The notes under the pieces were generated by a model. The model was given only the letters and a program-made list of their open reading frames with translations, made no database searches and was not told where the DNA came from. A stretch of 64,000 nt of DNA from positions 1-64,000 of the forward strand of contig NZ_FNOT01000014.1 in NCBI RefSeq assembly GCF_900107105.1, given 5' to 3'. The stretch comes from Geodermatophilus africanus (GTDB taxonomy: Bacteria > Actinomycetota > Actinomycetes > Mycobacteriales > Geodermatophilaceae). A program made the position numbers and the translations under genes. Numbering within the stretch: the stretch's first letter is position 1; every line of letters begins with the position of its first letter. Shown one piece after another: positions 1 to 9,435 of the stretch.

Positions 1-9
1 CCTCAGGCG

Positions 10-1003
10 CGTTATGTGGGTTGACCTATGCAGCCCCGAGATCGGCGTGGTGAACGCGTAGCAGGGTGTGGGCGGCAATGGTGGCGGCGGTGCGGGTCAG
101 CAAGCCCCAGAAGGTATGCGCGCCGTGGCGGGCCAGCTCCATCCGGTCGGTGAGCTCACCGAAGGTGACCTCGATGTAGTTGCGCCAACAGGCGATCACC
201 TTGCGCAGGGCGCTGGGCATGCCGGCGCGCTGGGTCTTGGTGGGCGGGATCAGCACGGCGGTGCCGCGGGCGGCGCAGGCCGCGGCGAACGCCCGCCCGG
301 CGAAGCCCTTATCCAGCAGGACGTCGCGCGGTGCCGGCCCGGTCTCGAGCAGATCGACCGCCACCTCCCGCTCGTTGACCGCGGCCGGCACGATGCTCCA
401 GGCGCGCACCAGCCGGGATCCCAGGTCGGTGGTGACCGCCAGCCGGAAGCCGTAGAACCACTCGCCGTGCGCCCCGTCGCGGCCGAAGCGGGCGACCAAC
501 TCGTTTGGGCCGACCCAGCCATCGGGGCCGCGCACCCGGGAGGGGTGCTTGACCGGCAGCGCGGTGGTGTCGACCTGGGCGCAGTGATCGACCGGGCACC
601 GAGCCGCGAGCGCGGCCCGCAGCTGCTCAAAGGCCGCCCACAGCCAGCGGATCCGCCGGTTGGCCTCGGACTGGTGCGGCAGCCGGGGAAACAGCTGCGC
701 CCAGTTCCGGGCCACCTCGGCCACGAACCCGGCCTCGCTGCGCCGGCCCAGCAGATGACGGACCAGCGCGATGGTCAGCAGTTCGGCGTCGCTGCAGGCC
801 GGGGCCGGACCCGGCCGCGCCGGGATGGTGACCTCCCCGGCGGTGATGGCGTCGTCGACGAGCACGTAGACGTGGACGAACAGGTCCTCGGTGGGCAGCA
901 TGATGGGCGCCTCTGCGGGCGAGGGGTCTTCGACAACCGCCACGTTCCGCAGAGGCGCCCCCATGTCAAGCGATCAGTTGACGTGGGCAACCCACATAAC
1001 CCG
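10..1003. mobile_element. IS982-like insertion sequence
   Basis: A transposase gene lies between imperfect terminal inverted repeats: the 13 bases at 11-23 are the exact complement of 988-1000, with a 2-base length difference at the outer tip. A 9-base direct repeat (CCTCAGGCG) at 1-9 and 1004-1012 looks like the target duplication, in the size range known for IS982. The element sits directly after the stop of the neighbouring DUF559 gene, so it interrupts no visible gene. The left duplication starts at the first base of the window, so its outer limit is unseen. Confidence 0.8.
26..964 (-). CDS. IS982-family transposase
   Basis: DDE transposase of 312 aa. The N-terminal region carries the CSDAELLTIALV motif and the following FPRLPHQSEANRR stretch, typical of IS982 transposases. 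The catalytic core shows VDTTALPV near residue 132 (first Asp), LLDKGF near 217 (second Asp) and EVTFGELTDRMELARHGAHT towards the C-terminus (Glu). Full length for the family and apparently intact. An alternative start is the ATG at 901, which drops 21 residues with no family similarity. It ends in TAG. The inverted repeats and target duplication suggest a fairly recent insertion. Confidence 0.85.
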   Translation of the reverse strand: MGAPLRNVAVVEDPSPAEAPIMLPTEDLFVHVYVLVDDAITAGEVTIPARPGPAPACSDAELLTIALVRHLLGRRSEAGFVAEVARNWAQLFPRLPHQSEANRRIRWLWAAFEQLRAALAARCPVDHCAQVDTTALPVKHPSRVRGPDGWVGPNELVARFGRDGAHGEWFYGFRLAVTTDLGSRLVRAWSIVPAAVNEREVAVDLLETGPAPRDVLLDKGFAGRAFAAACAARGTAVLIPPTKTQRAGMPSALRKVIACWRNYIEVTFGELTDRMELARHGAHTFWGLLTRTAATIAAHTLLRVHHADLGAA

Positions 1004-1012
1004 CCTCAGGCG
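1004..1012. repeat. right copy of 9-bp target-site duplication
   Basis: CCTCAGGCG is identical to bases 1-9 on the far side of the insertion sequence. Extended to 1016 it is also the exact inverse complement of 1998-2010, beyond the DUF559 gene, so the target was already one arm of a widely spaced inverted repeat. Confidence 0.65.
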
Positions 1013-1013
1013 T

Positions 1014-1937
1014 TCAGCGCCCGGCGAGCCGCCCCCGCACCACGGCCTCGATCTCCCGCCGGCAGCCCTCCGGGTCGGCCACGAGCCGGGCGTAGCTGAA
1101 CCGGAGCACAACCCAGCCCAGCGCCGCCAGGGCGGTGTCCCGGCGCAGGTCCCGCTCACGAGCCGCCCGGCTGCCGTGGAAGGCGGCGCCGTCGAGCTCC
1201 ACGGCGACGCGCGCCTCCACGAAGGCTGCGTCGAGGCGGATCCACCGTCCGTCCGGCAGGCGGATCGGGTGCTGCTGCACGTAGGCAGGGAGCCGCGGCG
1301 GGCCCGGCAGCACGCGGGTGACGCCCCAGATCTCCAGCTCGCTCTCGCAGCCACCGGCGACGAGGTCGAGCAGCCTGCGGAGCTCGGCACGTCCCCCGTG
1401 GGTGCGCAGCCGGGTCGACTCGTCGCGCAGCGCGGCGGCGCTCACGCCACGGCTGCGCACCGACTCGATGACCGCTCGCCGTGCGTCTGCCTGCTCGTGG
1501 GTGGCCGCTGGGTTCCTCCCGGGTGTGTACGCCCAGGACCACGCGTCCACGAGGCTGCGGGTCAGGTGCACGACCGGGATGCCGTCGATGCGGGTCACCG
1601 GGAGCGGCAGTGTCGTGCGGTGCGCGATCACCCCGGACGACCCGCGCGGGCAGCGGTCGGCGGGCACGGTCACGTGGACGGGTCCCCGCGGTTCGGTGAC
1701 GACCTCCCACAGCGCGAGGGCGGAGAAGTGGCTGAGCGGGCCCTTCGTCCAAAGCGTCGCTGCTCGAGCTCTGGTGCGGGGGTCGTCGACGAGGCCGGGG
1801 AGAACCACCACGCCGGGATGGACGTGGACGAGTTCGCCGTCGGCCGTCCACCGGGTCACGGAGCTGGCGCTCGTGGCCAGCGTCAATTCGTGCCGTGGTC
1901 CGACACCGTGGGGGAGCAACTGCGCGAGGTCGTGCAC
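1014..1937 (-). CDS. DUF559 (PD-(D/E)XK nuclease-like) protein
   Basis: A 307-aa protein of a type common and usually multicopy in actinobacteria. The N-terminal half resembles AbiEi-like winged-helix regions (LSHFSALALWEV near residues 68-79). The C-terminal third is a DUF559 domain of the Vsr/PD-(D/E)XK fold: RLDAAFVEARVAVELDG with the D and E residues, then a basic HGSRAARERDLRRD stretch and LGWVVLRFSY. The cellular role is not established for the family; nuclease activity is inferred from the fold. It starts with GTG, follows valS on the same strand behind a hairpin, and its stop abuts the insertion sequence. Confidence 0.7.
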   Translation of the reverse strand: MHDLAQLLPHGVGPRHELTLATSASSVTRWTADGELVHVHPGVVVLPGLVDDPRTRARAATLWTKGPLSHFSALALWEVVTEPRGPVHVTVPADRCPRGSSGVIAHRTTLPLPVTRIDGIPVVHLTRSLVDAWSWAYTPGRNPAATHEQADARRAVIESVRSRGVSAAALRDESTRLRTHGGRAELRRLLDLVAGGCESELEIWGVTRVLPGPPRLPAYVQQHPIRLPDGRWIRLDAAFVEARVAVELDGAAFHGSRAARERDLRRDTALAALGWVVLRFSYARLVADPEGCRREIEAVVRGRLAGR

Positions 1938-1995
1938 GCCGAGATCGTGGCCGGGTCCAGCGGGTTGGCGGGTGCGCCCTGTGGACAGCTACGGG

Positions 1996-2048
1996 GTTGA
2001 ACGCCTGAGGCCCGGAAGAGCCGTCCTCCTGGGCCCCAGGGGTTCAAC
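1996..2048 (-). terminator. hairpin downstream of valS
   Basis: Arms 1996-2013 and 2031-2048 pair over GTTGAAC / GTTCAAC, CCTG / CAGG and GGCCC / GGGCC with small internal mismatches around a 17-base loop. It lies 16 bases after the valS stop and before the DUF559 gene. No U-run follows, as is usual in high-GC actinobacteria. Confidence 0.6.
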
Positions 2049-2063
2049 ACCCAGCGAAGTGGC

Positions 2064-4658
2064 TCAGGCCTCCGCGGGGGGCGCGAGGACGACGTCCACC
2101 GCCAGCGGCCCGTTCCCGGGGACGACGGTCAGCGAGGCGATCCGGCCGGCCTCCACCAGATCACCCCGCGCGGCCTCCACCAGCGGCACCTGCCCGTCCG
2201 GCGCGGTCACCGTCGCGGACTCGACGTCGGCCCGCATCGAGACCTTGGCGTCGGACTTCGCCTTGCGGACCCCGGCCAGCGCGCTCGCCACCACCGAGAC
2301 CACCGCGGGGTCGCCGCCCGCGGGCAGCTCGGCCGCGGCCGGCCACGGCGCCCGGTGCACCGAGCCGGCCTGCCACCAGGACCAGACCTCCTCGGTGACG
2401 AACGGCAGCACCGGCGCGAACAGCCGCAGCTGCACCGACAGCGCCAGCGCCAGCGTGGCCCGCGCGGACTCCGCGGCCGGCCCCGACCCGTAGGCGCGGG
2501 ACTTCACCAGCTCCACGTAGTCGTCGCAGAACGACCAGAAGAACGCCTCGGCGACCTCGAGCGCGCGGGTGTAGTTGTAGGACTCCATCGCCGCGGTCGC
2601 CTCGTCGACCACCCCCGCCAGGCCGGCCAACAGGCCGCGGTCGATCGGCTCGGTCACGGCCGCGGCCGACAGGTCGGCGGACGCCCCCAGCCCCAGCACG
2701 AACTTGCCGACGTTGAGCAGCTTGATGGCCAGCCGGCGGCCGACCTTCATCTGCGCCTCGTCGAACGGCGAGTCCGCGCCCGGCCGGGCACCGGCGGCCC
2801 GCCAGCGCACCGCGTCGGTGCCGTAGCGCTCGAGCACGTCGATCGGCGTGACGACGTTGCCCTTCGACTTCGACATCTTCTTGCGGTCGGGGTCGACGAC
2901 GAACCCGGAGATGGTGGCGTGCGTCCACGGCACCGTGCCGTGCTCGAAGTGCGAGCGGACGACGGTGGAGAACAGCCAGGTCCGGATGATGTCGTGGGCC
3001 TGTGGCCGCTGGTCCATCGGGAAGACGTGCGCGAACAGCTCCGGGTCGGTGTCCCAGCCCGAGGCCACCTGCGGGGACAGCGACGACGTCGCCCAGGTGT
3101 CCATCACGTCGGGGTCGGCGACGAAGCCACCGGGCACGCCCCGCTGCGACTCGGCGTAGCCGTCGGGGACGTCGGAGGAGGGGTCCACCGGCAGGGCCGA
3201 CTCCGGGGCGAGGATCGGCTCGTCGTACACCGGGTCGCCGGCGTCGTCGAGCCGGTACCACACCGGGAACGGGACGCCGAAGAACCGCTGCCGGCTGATC
3301 AGCCAGTCGCCGTTGAGCCCCTCGACCCAGTTCTCGTAGCGGTGCCGCATGTGCTCGGGGACCCACTGGATCTCCCGGCCTCGCTCGATGAGGGCGTCGC
3401 GCAACGCGGCGTCCCGGCCGCCGTTGCGGATGTACCACTGCCGCGTGGTGACGATCTCCAGCGGGCGCTCGCCCTTCTCGAAGAACTTCACCGGGTGGGT
3501 GATCGGCCGCGGCTCGCCGTCCAGGTCGCCGGACTCGCGCAGCAGCTCCACGATCCGCTGCTGGGCGCTGAACACCGTCTTGCCGGCCAGCTCGGCGTAC
3601 GGGCCCGCCGGGACGCCGGCGGGCGCCTCGGCCAGCAGCCGGCCGTCCCAGCCGACGATCGCGCGGGTGGGCAGCTGCAGCTCCCGCCACCAGGTGACGT
3701 CGTTGAGGTCGCCGAAGGTGCAGATCATCGCGATGCCCGAGCCCTTGTCGGGCTCGGCGAGGCGGTGCGCGACGACCGGCACCTCGACGTCGAACAACGG
3801 CGTCCGCACGGTCTGCCCGAACAGCGGCCGGTAGCGATCGTCGTCGGGGTGGGCGACCAGGGCGACGCAGGCGGGGATCAGCTCGGGCCGGGTGGTCTCG
3901 ATGAACACCGGGCCGTCGGAGGTGTGGAACGAGATGCGGTGGTAGGCGCCGGGGCGCTCGCGGTCCTCGAGCTCCGCCTGGGCGACCGCCGTCCGGAAGG
4001 TGACGTCCCAGAGGGTCGGCGCCTCCTGTGCGTAGGCCTCGCCGCGGGCGAGGTTGTGCAGGAACGCGCGCTGCGCGGTGGCGCGGGAGGCCTCCGAGAT
4101 CGTCCGGTAGACGTCGGTCCAGTCGACCGAGAGCCCGACCCGGCGCCACAGCTGCTCGTAGGCGGCCTCGTCCTCGGCGGTCAGCTGCTCGCACAGCTCC
4201 ACGAAGTTGCGGCGCGAGACCGGCAGCTGGTCCTTGCCCGGCTTGGCCGGCGGCTGGAGGTCCTCGGCGTAGGGCAGCGAGGGGTCGCAGCGGACGCCGT
4301 AGTAGTTCTGCACCCGGCGCTCGGTCGGCAGGCCGTTGTCGTCCCAGCCCATCGGGTAGAAGACGTGCCGGCCGCGCATCCGCTGGTAGCGGGCGACGAT
4401 GTCGGTGTGCGTGTAGCTGAACACGTGTCCGACGTGCAGCGAGCCGCTGGCGGTCGGCGGCGGGGTGTCGATCGACCAGGTCTGCTCCCGCGGCGCGGCG
4501 AGCGCGGCCGCGCGATCGAACGCGTAGGTGTCGTCCTCGGCCCAGCGGGCAGCCCACTTCTCCTCGAGCCCGTCCAGCGACGGCTTCTCGGGTACACCGG
4601 CGCCCGCTCCGGGGACGACGGTCTCCGGGCTGCGGGTGTCGGTGGTCATGCCCCTCAT
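2064..4658 (-). CDS. valS: valine--tRNA ligase, archaeal-like (type 2)
   Basis: Charges tRNA-Val with valine in the cytoplasm. 864 aa from the outer ATG; the ATG at 4649 (MTTDT) is an equally good start. The class I signature HVGH is at residues 75-78 and KMSKS is near 593. The text [14 protein letters not shown] after the HIGH region is typical of the archaeal/rickettsial type-2 ValRS; most bacteria have a GxDHAGIATQ-type sequence there. The protein also lacks the C-terminal coiled-coil arm that ends type-1 bacterial ValRS. Divergent from folC with only about 12 bases between starts. Confidence 0.95.
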   Translation of the reverse strand: MRGMTTDTRSPETVVPGAGAGVPEKPSLDGLEEKWAARWAEDDTYAFDRAAALAAPREQTWSIDTPPPTASGSLHVGHVFSYTHTDIVARYQRMRGRHVFYPMGWDDNGLPTERRVQNYYGVRCDPSLPYAEDLQPPAKPGKDQLPVSRRNFVELCEQLTAEDEAAYEQLWRRVGLSVDWTDVYRTISEASRATAQRAFLHNLARGEAYAQEAPTLWDVTFRTAVAQAELEDRERPGAYHRISFHTSDGPVFIETTRPELIPACVALVAHPDDDRYRPLFGQTVRTPLFDVEVPVVAHRLAEPDKGSGIAMICTFGDLNDVTWWRELQLPTRAIVGWDGRLLAEAPAGVPAGPYAELAGKTVFSAQQRIVELLRESGDLDGEPRPITHPVKFFEKGERPLEIVTTRQWYIRNGGRDAALRDALIERGREIQWVPEHMRHRYENWVEGLNGDWLISRQRFFGVPFPVWYRLDDAGDPVYDEPILAPESALPVDPSSDVPDGYAESQRGVPGGFVADPDVMDTWATSSLSPQVASGWDTDPELFAHVFPMDQRPQAHDIIRTWLFSTVVRSHFEHGTVPWTHATISGFVVDPDRKKMSKSKGNVVTPIDVLERYGTDAVRWRAAGARPGADSPFDEAQMKVGRRLAIKLLNVGKFVLGLGASADLSAAAVTEPIDRGLLAGLAGVVDEATAAMESYNYTRALEVAEAFFWSFCDDYVELVKSRAYGSGPAAESARATLALALSVQLRLFAPVLPFVTEEVWSWWQAGSVHRAPWPAAAELPAGGDPAVVSVVASALAGVRKAKSDAKVSMRADVESATVTAPDGQVPLVEAARGDLVEAGRIASLTVVPGNGPLAVDVVLAPPAEA

Positions 4659-4670
4659 CGTAGGTAGTGG

Positions 4671-6047
4671 GTGACTGGCATCCTGGGGAGGATGAGCAGC
4701 AGCGGCACCGCCGACCTGGCGCGCGTGGAGCAGGAGCTGCTGGCCCGCTGGCCCGAGACGCGGCTGGAGCCCTCCCTGGGCCGCATCTCCGCCCTGGTCG
4801 ACCTGCTCGGCTCACCGCATCGCGCCTACCCCGTCGTCCAGGTGGCCGGCACCAACGGCAAGACGACGACGGCGCGGATGGTCGACGAGCTGCTGCGCGG
4901 CTTCGGCCTGCGCGTGGGCCGCTTCACCAGCCCGCACCTGCAGTCGGTCCGCGAGCGGATCGTGCTCGACGGCGAGCCGGTCAGCGCCGAGCGGTTCGTC
5001 GAGACGTACTCCGACATCGCGCCCTACGTGCAGATGGTCGACGCCGCCGGCGAACACCCGATGAGCTTTTTCGAGGTCACGGTGGGCATGGCCTACGCGA
5101 CCTTCGCCGACGCGCCGGTCGACGTCGCCGTCGTCGAGGTCGGGATGGGCGGCACCTGGGACGCGACCAACGTCGTCGACGCCCGCGTCGCCGTCGTCAC
5201 CCCGGTCGCGCTCGACCACGCCGAGTACCTGGGGCCCGACGTCGGCACCATCGCGGGGGAGAAGGCCGGGGTGATCAAGCGCGACGCGGTGGCGGTGCTG
5301 GCCCGCCAGCAGCCCGCGGCGCTCGACGCGCTGGTCCGCCGCGCGGTCGAGGTGGAGGCCGTGGTCGCCCGCGAGGGCACCGAGTTCGGCGTGCTCGACC
5401 GGCGGGTCGCCGTCGGCGGGCAGCAGCTGCGGCTGCAGGGCCTCGGCGGCGAGTACGGCGAGGTGTTCCTCCCGCTGTTCGGCGCGCACCAGGCGCAGAA
5501 CGCCGCGACCGCGCTGGCCGCCGTCGAGGCGTTCCTCGGGGCGGGGGCGGGCACCGGGCCGATCGACGTCGGGACGGTGCGCGCCGCGTTCGCCGCCGTC
5601 CGCTCGCCCGGCCGGCTGGAACGGGTGCGCACCAGCCCGACGGTGCTCGTCGACGCGGCGCACAACCCGGCCGGCATGGCCGCGACGGTCGAGGCGGTCC
5701 GGGAGTCCTTCGACTTCACCCGGCTGGTCGGGGTGGTGGGCGTGGTGCACGGCAAGGACGTCGAGGGGATGCTGCGCGAGCTCGAGCCGGTCTGCGCCGA
5801 GCTCGTGGTCACCCAGAACAGCTCGTCGCGGGCGATGCCGGCCGACGAGCTCGGCGCGCTGGCCGTCGACGTCTTCGGCGCCGACCGCGTCAGCGTGTCG
5901 CCGCGGCTGCCCGAGGCGCTGACGGAGGCCATCGAGCTGGCGGAGGCCGGTCCGGACGACGCGCTGGGCGGCTCCGGCGTGCTGGTCACCGGCAGCGTGA
6001 TCACGGCGGGGGAGGCCCGCACGCTCCTGGGCGGGACCACGTCGTGA
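4671..6047 (+). CDS. folC: bifunctional dihydrofolate/folylpolyglutamate synthase
   Basis: Adds glutamate to dihydropteroate and to folates in the cytoplasm. The Mur-ligase ATP loop AGTNGKTTT is near residue 60, followed by the [11 protein letters not shown] motif that contacts folate; [14 protein letters not shown] and the C-terminal VDAAHNPAG complete the family signature. 458 aa from GTG 4671; ATG 4692 is an alternative start, but the GGGGAGG before it is too close to act as a ribosome site. The stop overlaps the next start (GTGA), so folC and the DUF4233 gene are probably cotranscribed. Confidence 0.93.
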   Translation: MTGILGRMSSSGTADLARVEQELLARWPETRLEPSLGRISALVDLLGSPHRAYPVVQVAGTNGKTTTARMVDELLRGFGLRVGRFTSPHLQSVRERIVLDGEPVSAERFVETYSDIAPYVQMVDAAGEHPMSFFEVTVGMAYATFADAPVDVAVVEVGMGGTWDATNVVDARVAVVTPVALDHAEYLGPDVGTIAGEKAGVIKRDAVAVLARQQPAALDALVRRAVEVEAVVAREGTEFGVLDRRVAVGGQQLRLQGLGGEYGEVFLPLFGAHQAQNAATALAAVEAFLGAGAGTGPIDVGTVRAAFAAVRSPGRLERVRTSPTVLVDAAHNPAGMAATVEAVRESFDFTRLVGVVGVVHGKDVEGMLRELEPVCAELVVTQNSSSRAMPADELGALAVDVFGADRVSVSPRLPEALTEAIELAEAGPDDALGGSGVLVTGSVITAGEARTLLGGTTS

Positions 6048-6433
6048 CGGCGGCGGACCCGGTGCGGGCGGCCCGCGCGCTGCGCGGCGCGGCGGCCGGC
6101 GTGCTGGTGCTCGAGGGCATCGCCGTCCTCTTCGTGCCGCGCGGCATCGCGCAGACCGAGGGGGGCCTCGGCGGCGTGCGGCTGACCCTGCTGCTGGTGC
6201 TGGCCGTCGTCCTCGTGCTGGCCGGCGGGGTGCAGCGCCGTCCCTGGGGCGTGGTCGTCGGCACCGCGCTGCAGGTGCCGCTGCTGCTCACCGGGCTGCT
6301 CAACGCCGCCATGTGGTTCGTCGGCGGCGTGTTCGTGCTGATCTGGCTGTACCTGCTGCAGGTGCGCAAGGAGCTGCTGGGCCACCCCTTCCGGGAGCCC
6401 GCTCCCCGGAGGGACGGCGACCCCGCCGCGTAG
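6044..6433 (+). CDS. DUF4233 membrane protein
   Basis: A 129-aa integral membrane protein with about four hydrophobic helices ([63 protein letters not shown]) and a short charged tail. It matches the DUF4233 family, which sits between folC and ndk in many actinobacteria; the function is unknown. The GTG start overlaps the folC stop. It ends in TAG, and that codon forms part of the candidate ndk -10 hexamer. Confidence 0.85.
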   Translation: MTAADPVRAARALRGAAAGVLVLEGIAVLFVPRGIAQTEGGLGGVRLTLLLVLAVVLVLAGGVQRRPWGVVVGTALQVPLLLTGLLNAAMWFVGGVFVLIWLYLLQVRKELLGHPFREPAPRRDGDPAA

Positions 6434-6436
6434 GCT
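6431..6436 (+). promoter_or_regulatory. candidate -10 element of ndk
   Basis: TAGGCT, 8 bases before the ndk GTG. The same hexamer type and spacing precede many other genes here. Confidence 0.4.
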
Positions 6437-6444
6437 CCGCGCTC

Positions 6445-6867
6445 GTGTCTGAAGCCACCCCCGCCCGCACCCTCGTCCTCGTCAAGCCCGACGGCGTCGC
6501 CCGTGGCCTGGTCGGCGAGGTGATCTCGCGCCTGGAGGCCAAGGGACTCCGCCTGGTCGCCGCCGAGCTGCGCACCCTGGACCGCGACGTCGCCGAGGAG
6601 CACTACGGCGAGCACCGCGAGAAGCCGTTCTTCGGCCCGCTGGTGGAGTTCATCACCGGCGGCCCGCTGCTCGCGCTCGTCGTCGAGGGCCCGCGAGCGG
6701 TCGAGGCGTTCCGCGCCCTGGCCGGCGCCACCGACCCGGTGAAGGCCGCCCCCGGCACCATCCGCGGCGACTTCGGCCTCGAGGTGCAGAACAACATCGT
6801 CCACGGCTCGGACTCCGACGAGTCCGCCGCCCGCGAGATCGCGCTGTTCTTCCCGAAGCTGGCCTGA
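6445..6867 (+). CDS. ndk: nucleoside-diphosphate kinase
   Basis: Transfers the gamma phosphate from ATP to NDPs via a phosphohistidine. 140 aa, normal length. The N-terminal LVLVKPDGV, the RGDFG stretch and the active-site NIVHGSDS (His near residue 117) are all present. GTG start chosen because [16 protein letters not shown] matches the family's N-terminus and nothing upstream does. Follows the DUF4233 gene by 11 bases and may also have its own leaderless promoter. Confidence 0.96.
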   Translation: MSEATPARTLVLVKPDGVARGLVGEVISRLEAKGLRLVAAELRTLDRDVAEEHYGEHREKPFFGPLVEFITGGPLLALVVEGPRAVEAFRALAGATDPVKAAPGTIRGDFGLEVQNNIVHGSDSDESAAREIALFFPKLA

Positions 6868-6882
6868 AGCCCCGCCCGGCGC

Positions 6883-6937
6883 GAGATCGGCGATCTCGTG
6901 GCGATCAGGCCGTGATGGCCACGAGACCGCCGATCTC
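6883..6937 (+). terminator. long hairpin after ndk
   Basis: Arms 6883-6902 and 6918-6937 pair over 20 bases with one G-T wobble and a 15-base loop. It lies 16 bases after the ndk stop. Confidence 0.7.
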
Positions 6938-6982
6938 GGCGTCCGGGCGATGAGTCGGGGATCCCGATCGGGTCTCCTTGCC

Positions 6983-7432
6983 ATGGACGAGGATCGTGAC
7001 CCCATGGAGCCGCTCCGGCCGCTGGTCGGCGAGTGGCGGATCGAGACGTCCTTCGCGCCACCGGACTCGGTGCGCGCCCGGGTGCGGTTCGAGTGGGCCC
7101 TCAGCGGCCGGTTCCTGCTGCAGCACTCGGAGGTCGACCTTCCCGAGGCGCCCGACGGACTGTGCGTCATCGCGGCCGATCCCGGCAGCGGGGGATACCT
7201 GCAGCACTACTTCGACTCCCGTGGGGTCGTCCGGCTGTACCGGATGACCTTCGACGGGCGGGTCTGGACGCTCCTCCGGGAGGAACCGGACTTCGCCCCG
7301 CTCGACTTCGCGCAGCGGTACACGGGCACGGTGGGCGACGACGGGGCCACCATCGCCGGCCGCTGGGAGATCAGGCACCCCGGCCGGGACTGGGAGACGG
7401 ACTTCGACCTGTCCTACGTCCGGCTCTCCTGA
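6983..7432 (+). CDS. hypothetical protein, DUF1579/lipocalin-like
   Basis: 149 aa from ATG 6983; ATG 7004 (MEPLRPLVGEWRIE) is a plausible later start. The pattern LVGEWRIE, GRFLLQHSEVDLPE, SGGYLQHYFDSRGVVRLYRM and ATIAGRWEI resembles small beta-barrel proteins annotated as DUF1579 or THAP4/nitrobindin-like. No catalytic residues are recognisable, no signal peptide is seen, and the ligand is unknown. It stands alone between the ndk terminator and the radical SAM gene. Confidence 0.6.
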   Translation: MDEDRDPMEPLRPLVGEWRIETSFAPPDSVRARVRFEWALSGRFLLQHSEVDLPEAPDGLCVIAADPGSGGYLQHYFDSRGVVRLYRMTFDGRVWTLLREEPDFAPLDFAQRYTGTVGDDGATIAGRWEIRHPGRDWETDFDLSYVRLS

Positions 7433-7470
7433 ACGGTCCTCGGGCCCTGAGGGACGCGCGGCGCGGCGGC

Positions 7471-7476
7471 TACCCT
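7471..7476 (+). promoter_or_regulatory. candidate -10 of the radical SAM gene
   Basis: TACCCT with 9 bases to the ATG at 7486, implying a very short or absent 5' leader. Confidence 0.4.
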
Positions 7477-7485
7477 GGACCGGTC

Positions 7486-9435
7486 ATGACTGATGCCCCG
7501 CGCACCGTTCCCGGCGAGTCGCTCTACCCCCGCCTCGAGCCCCTCCTCGCCCAGGTCCAGAAGCCGATCCAGTACGTCGGCGGTGAGCTGAACGCGCAGG
7601 TCAAGGCGTGGGACGACGTCGCCGTCCACTGGGCGCTGATGTACCCGGACGCCTACGAGGTCGGGCTGCCCAACCAGGGCCTGATGATCCTGTACGAGGT
7701 GCTCAACGAGCGGCCCGACGCCCTGGCCGAGCGCACCTACGCCGTCTGGCCTGACCTCGCCGCCCTGATGCGCGAGCACGGCGTCGGCCAGTTTACCGTC
7801 GACTCCCACCGGGCGGTCGCCGACTTCGACCTGCTCGGCGTCAGCTTCGCCACCGAGCTCGGCTACACCAACCTGCTCGAGGCCCTCGACCTCGCCGGGG
7901 TCCCCCTGCACGCGCACCACCGCGACGAGACGCACCCGGTCGTCGTGGCCGGCGGGCACGCCGCGTTCAACCCCGAGCCCATCGCCGACTTCGTCGACTG
8001 CGCCGTCCTGGGCGACGGCGAGCAGGTCGTCGGCGACATCACCGACGTCGTCGCGGCGTGGAAGGAGCAGGGCCGGCCCGGCGGCCGGGTCGAGCTGCTG
8101 GCCCGCCTCGCGCGGGTGGACGGCGTCTACGTGCCGCGGTTCTACGCGGTCTCCTACGGCCCGGACGGCGCCATCGCAGCCGTCACCCGCACCCGGGAGG
8201 ACGTCCCCGCGCGGGTCGGCAAGCGCACCGTCATGGACCTCGACGAGTGGCCCTACCCGAAGACGCCGCTGGTGCCGCTGGCCGAGAGCGTGCACGAGCG
8301 GATGAGCGTGGAGATCTTCCGCGGCTGCACCCGCGGCTGCCGCTTCTGCCAGGCCGGGATGATCACCCGCCCGGTGCGCGAGCGGACGATCACCGGCATC
8401 GGCTCGATGGTCGACCAGGGGCTGCGCGCCACCGGGTACGAGGAGGTCGGGCTGCTGTCGCTGTCCAGCGCCGACCACTCCGAGATCGGCCAGATCGCCA
8501 AGCAGCTCGCCGACCGCTACGAGGGCACCAACACCGGCCTGTCGCTGCCGTCCACCCGGGTCGACGCCTTCAACGTCACCCTCGCCAACGAGCTGTCCCG
8601 CAACGGCCGGCGCTCCGGGCTGACCTTCGCCCCCGAGGGCGGCAGCGAGCGGATCCGCCGGGTGATCAACAAGACGGTGTCCAAGGACGACCTCGTCCGC
8701 ACCGTCACCACCGCCTACGCCAACGGCTGGCAGCAGGTGAAGCTCTACTTCATGTGCGGTCTGCCGACCGAGACCGACGAGGACGTGCTGGAGATCGCCG
8801 AGCTCGCGGTCGAGGTCATCCGCGCCGGCCGGGAGGCCAGCGGCCGCAAGGACGTCCGCTGCACCGTCTCGATCGGCGGGTTCGTGCCCAAGCCGCACAC
8901 GCCGTTCCAGTGGGCCGGGCAGGCCGGCGCCGAGACGATCGACTCCCGGCTCAGGCTGCTCCGCCAGGCCATCAACGCCGACCGCCGCGTCGGCCGGTCG
9001 ATCGGGCTGCGCTACCACGACGGCAAGCCGGGCATCGTCGAGGGCCTGCTCTCCCGCGGCGACCGCCGGGTCGGCCGGGTGATCGAGCGGGTGTGGCGCG
9101 AGGGCGGCCGGTTCGACGGCTGGAGCGAGCACTTCTCCTTCGAGCGCTGGACCGCCGCCGCGGCCGCCGAGCTCGCGCCGCTCGGGGTCGACCTCGACTG
9201 GTACACCATCCGCGAGCGCGGCCAGGACGAGGTCCTGCCCTGGGACCACCTGGACTCCGGGCTGGACAAGGAGTGGCTCTGGGACGACTGGCAGGAGGCG
9301 CTCAGCGAGGAGGAGGTCGCCGACTGCCGGTGGACCCCCTGCTACGACTGCGGCGTCTGCCCGACCAACGGCACCGAGATCCAGGTCGGGCCGACCGGGC
9401 GCAGCCTGCTCCCGCTCACGGTCGTCGGCCGGTAG
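7486..9435 (+). CDS. TIGR03960-family B12-binding radical SAM protein
   Basis: 649 aa. The N-terminal part has the B12-binding-like fold of this family (YPDAYEVGLPNQGLMILYE, GGHAAFNPEPIADF). The radical SAM core carries a CxxxCxxC cluster motif near residue 283 (GCTRGCRFCQAG). The C-terminus has a further cysteine-rich stretch, CYDCGVCPT. The family is conserved next to a DUF2344 protein and RNase E/G; a role in RNA or ribosome modification has been suggested but the substrate is not established. The TAG stop overlaps the next GTG by one base. Confidence 0.88.
   Translation: MTDAPRTVPGESLYPRLEPLLAQVQKPIQYVGGELNAQVKAWDDVAVHWALMYPDAYEVGLPNQGLMILYEVLNERPDALAERTYAVWPDLAALMREHGVGQFTVDSHRAVADFDLLGVSFATELGYTNLLEALDLAGVPLHAHHRDETHPVVVAGGHAAFNPEPIADFVDCAVLGDGEQVVGDITDVVAAWKEQGRPGGRVELLARLARVDGVYVPRFYAVSYGPDGAIAAVTRTREDVPARVGKRTVMDLDEWPYPKTPLVPLAESVHERMSVEIFRGCTRGCRFCQAGMITRPVRERTITGIGSMVDQGLRATGYEEVGLLSLSSADHSEIGQIAKQLADRYEGTNTGLSLPSTRVDAFNVTLANELSRNGRRSGLTFAPEGGSERIRRVINKTVSKDDLVRTVTTAYANGWQQVKLYFMCGLPTETDEDVLEIAELAVEVIRAGREASGRKDVRCTVSIGGFVPKPHTPFQWAGQAGAETIDSRLRLLRQAINADRRVGRSIGLRYHDGKPGIVEGLLSRGDRRVGRVIERVWREGGRFDGWSEHFSFERWTAAAAAELAPLGVDLDWYTIRERGQDEVLPWDHLDSGLDKEWLWDDWQEALSEEEVADCRWTPCYDCGVCPTNGTEIQVGPTGRSLLPLTVVGR

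Noticed and set aside
68-1099. A 343-residue plus-strand frame across the insertion sequence
   Set aside because: It mirrors the transposase and has no similarity of its own.
2355-4667. A 770-residue plus-strand frame opposite valS
   Set aside because: No domain is recognisable and composition is that of a shadow frame; valS motifs are intact on the other strand.
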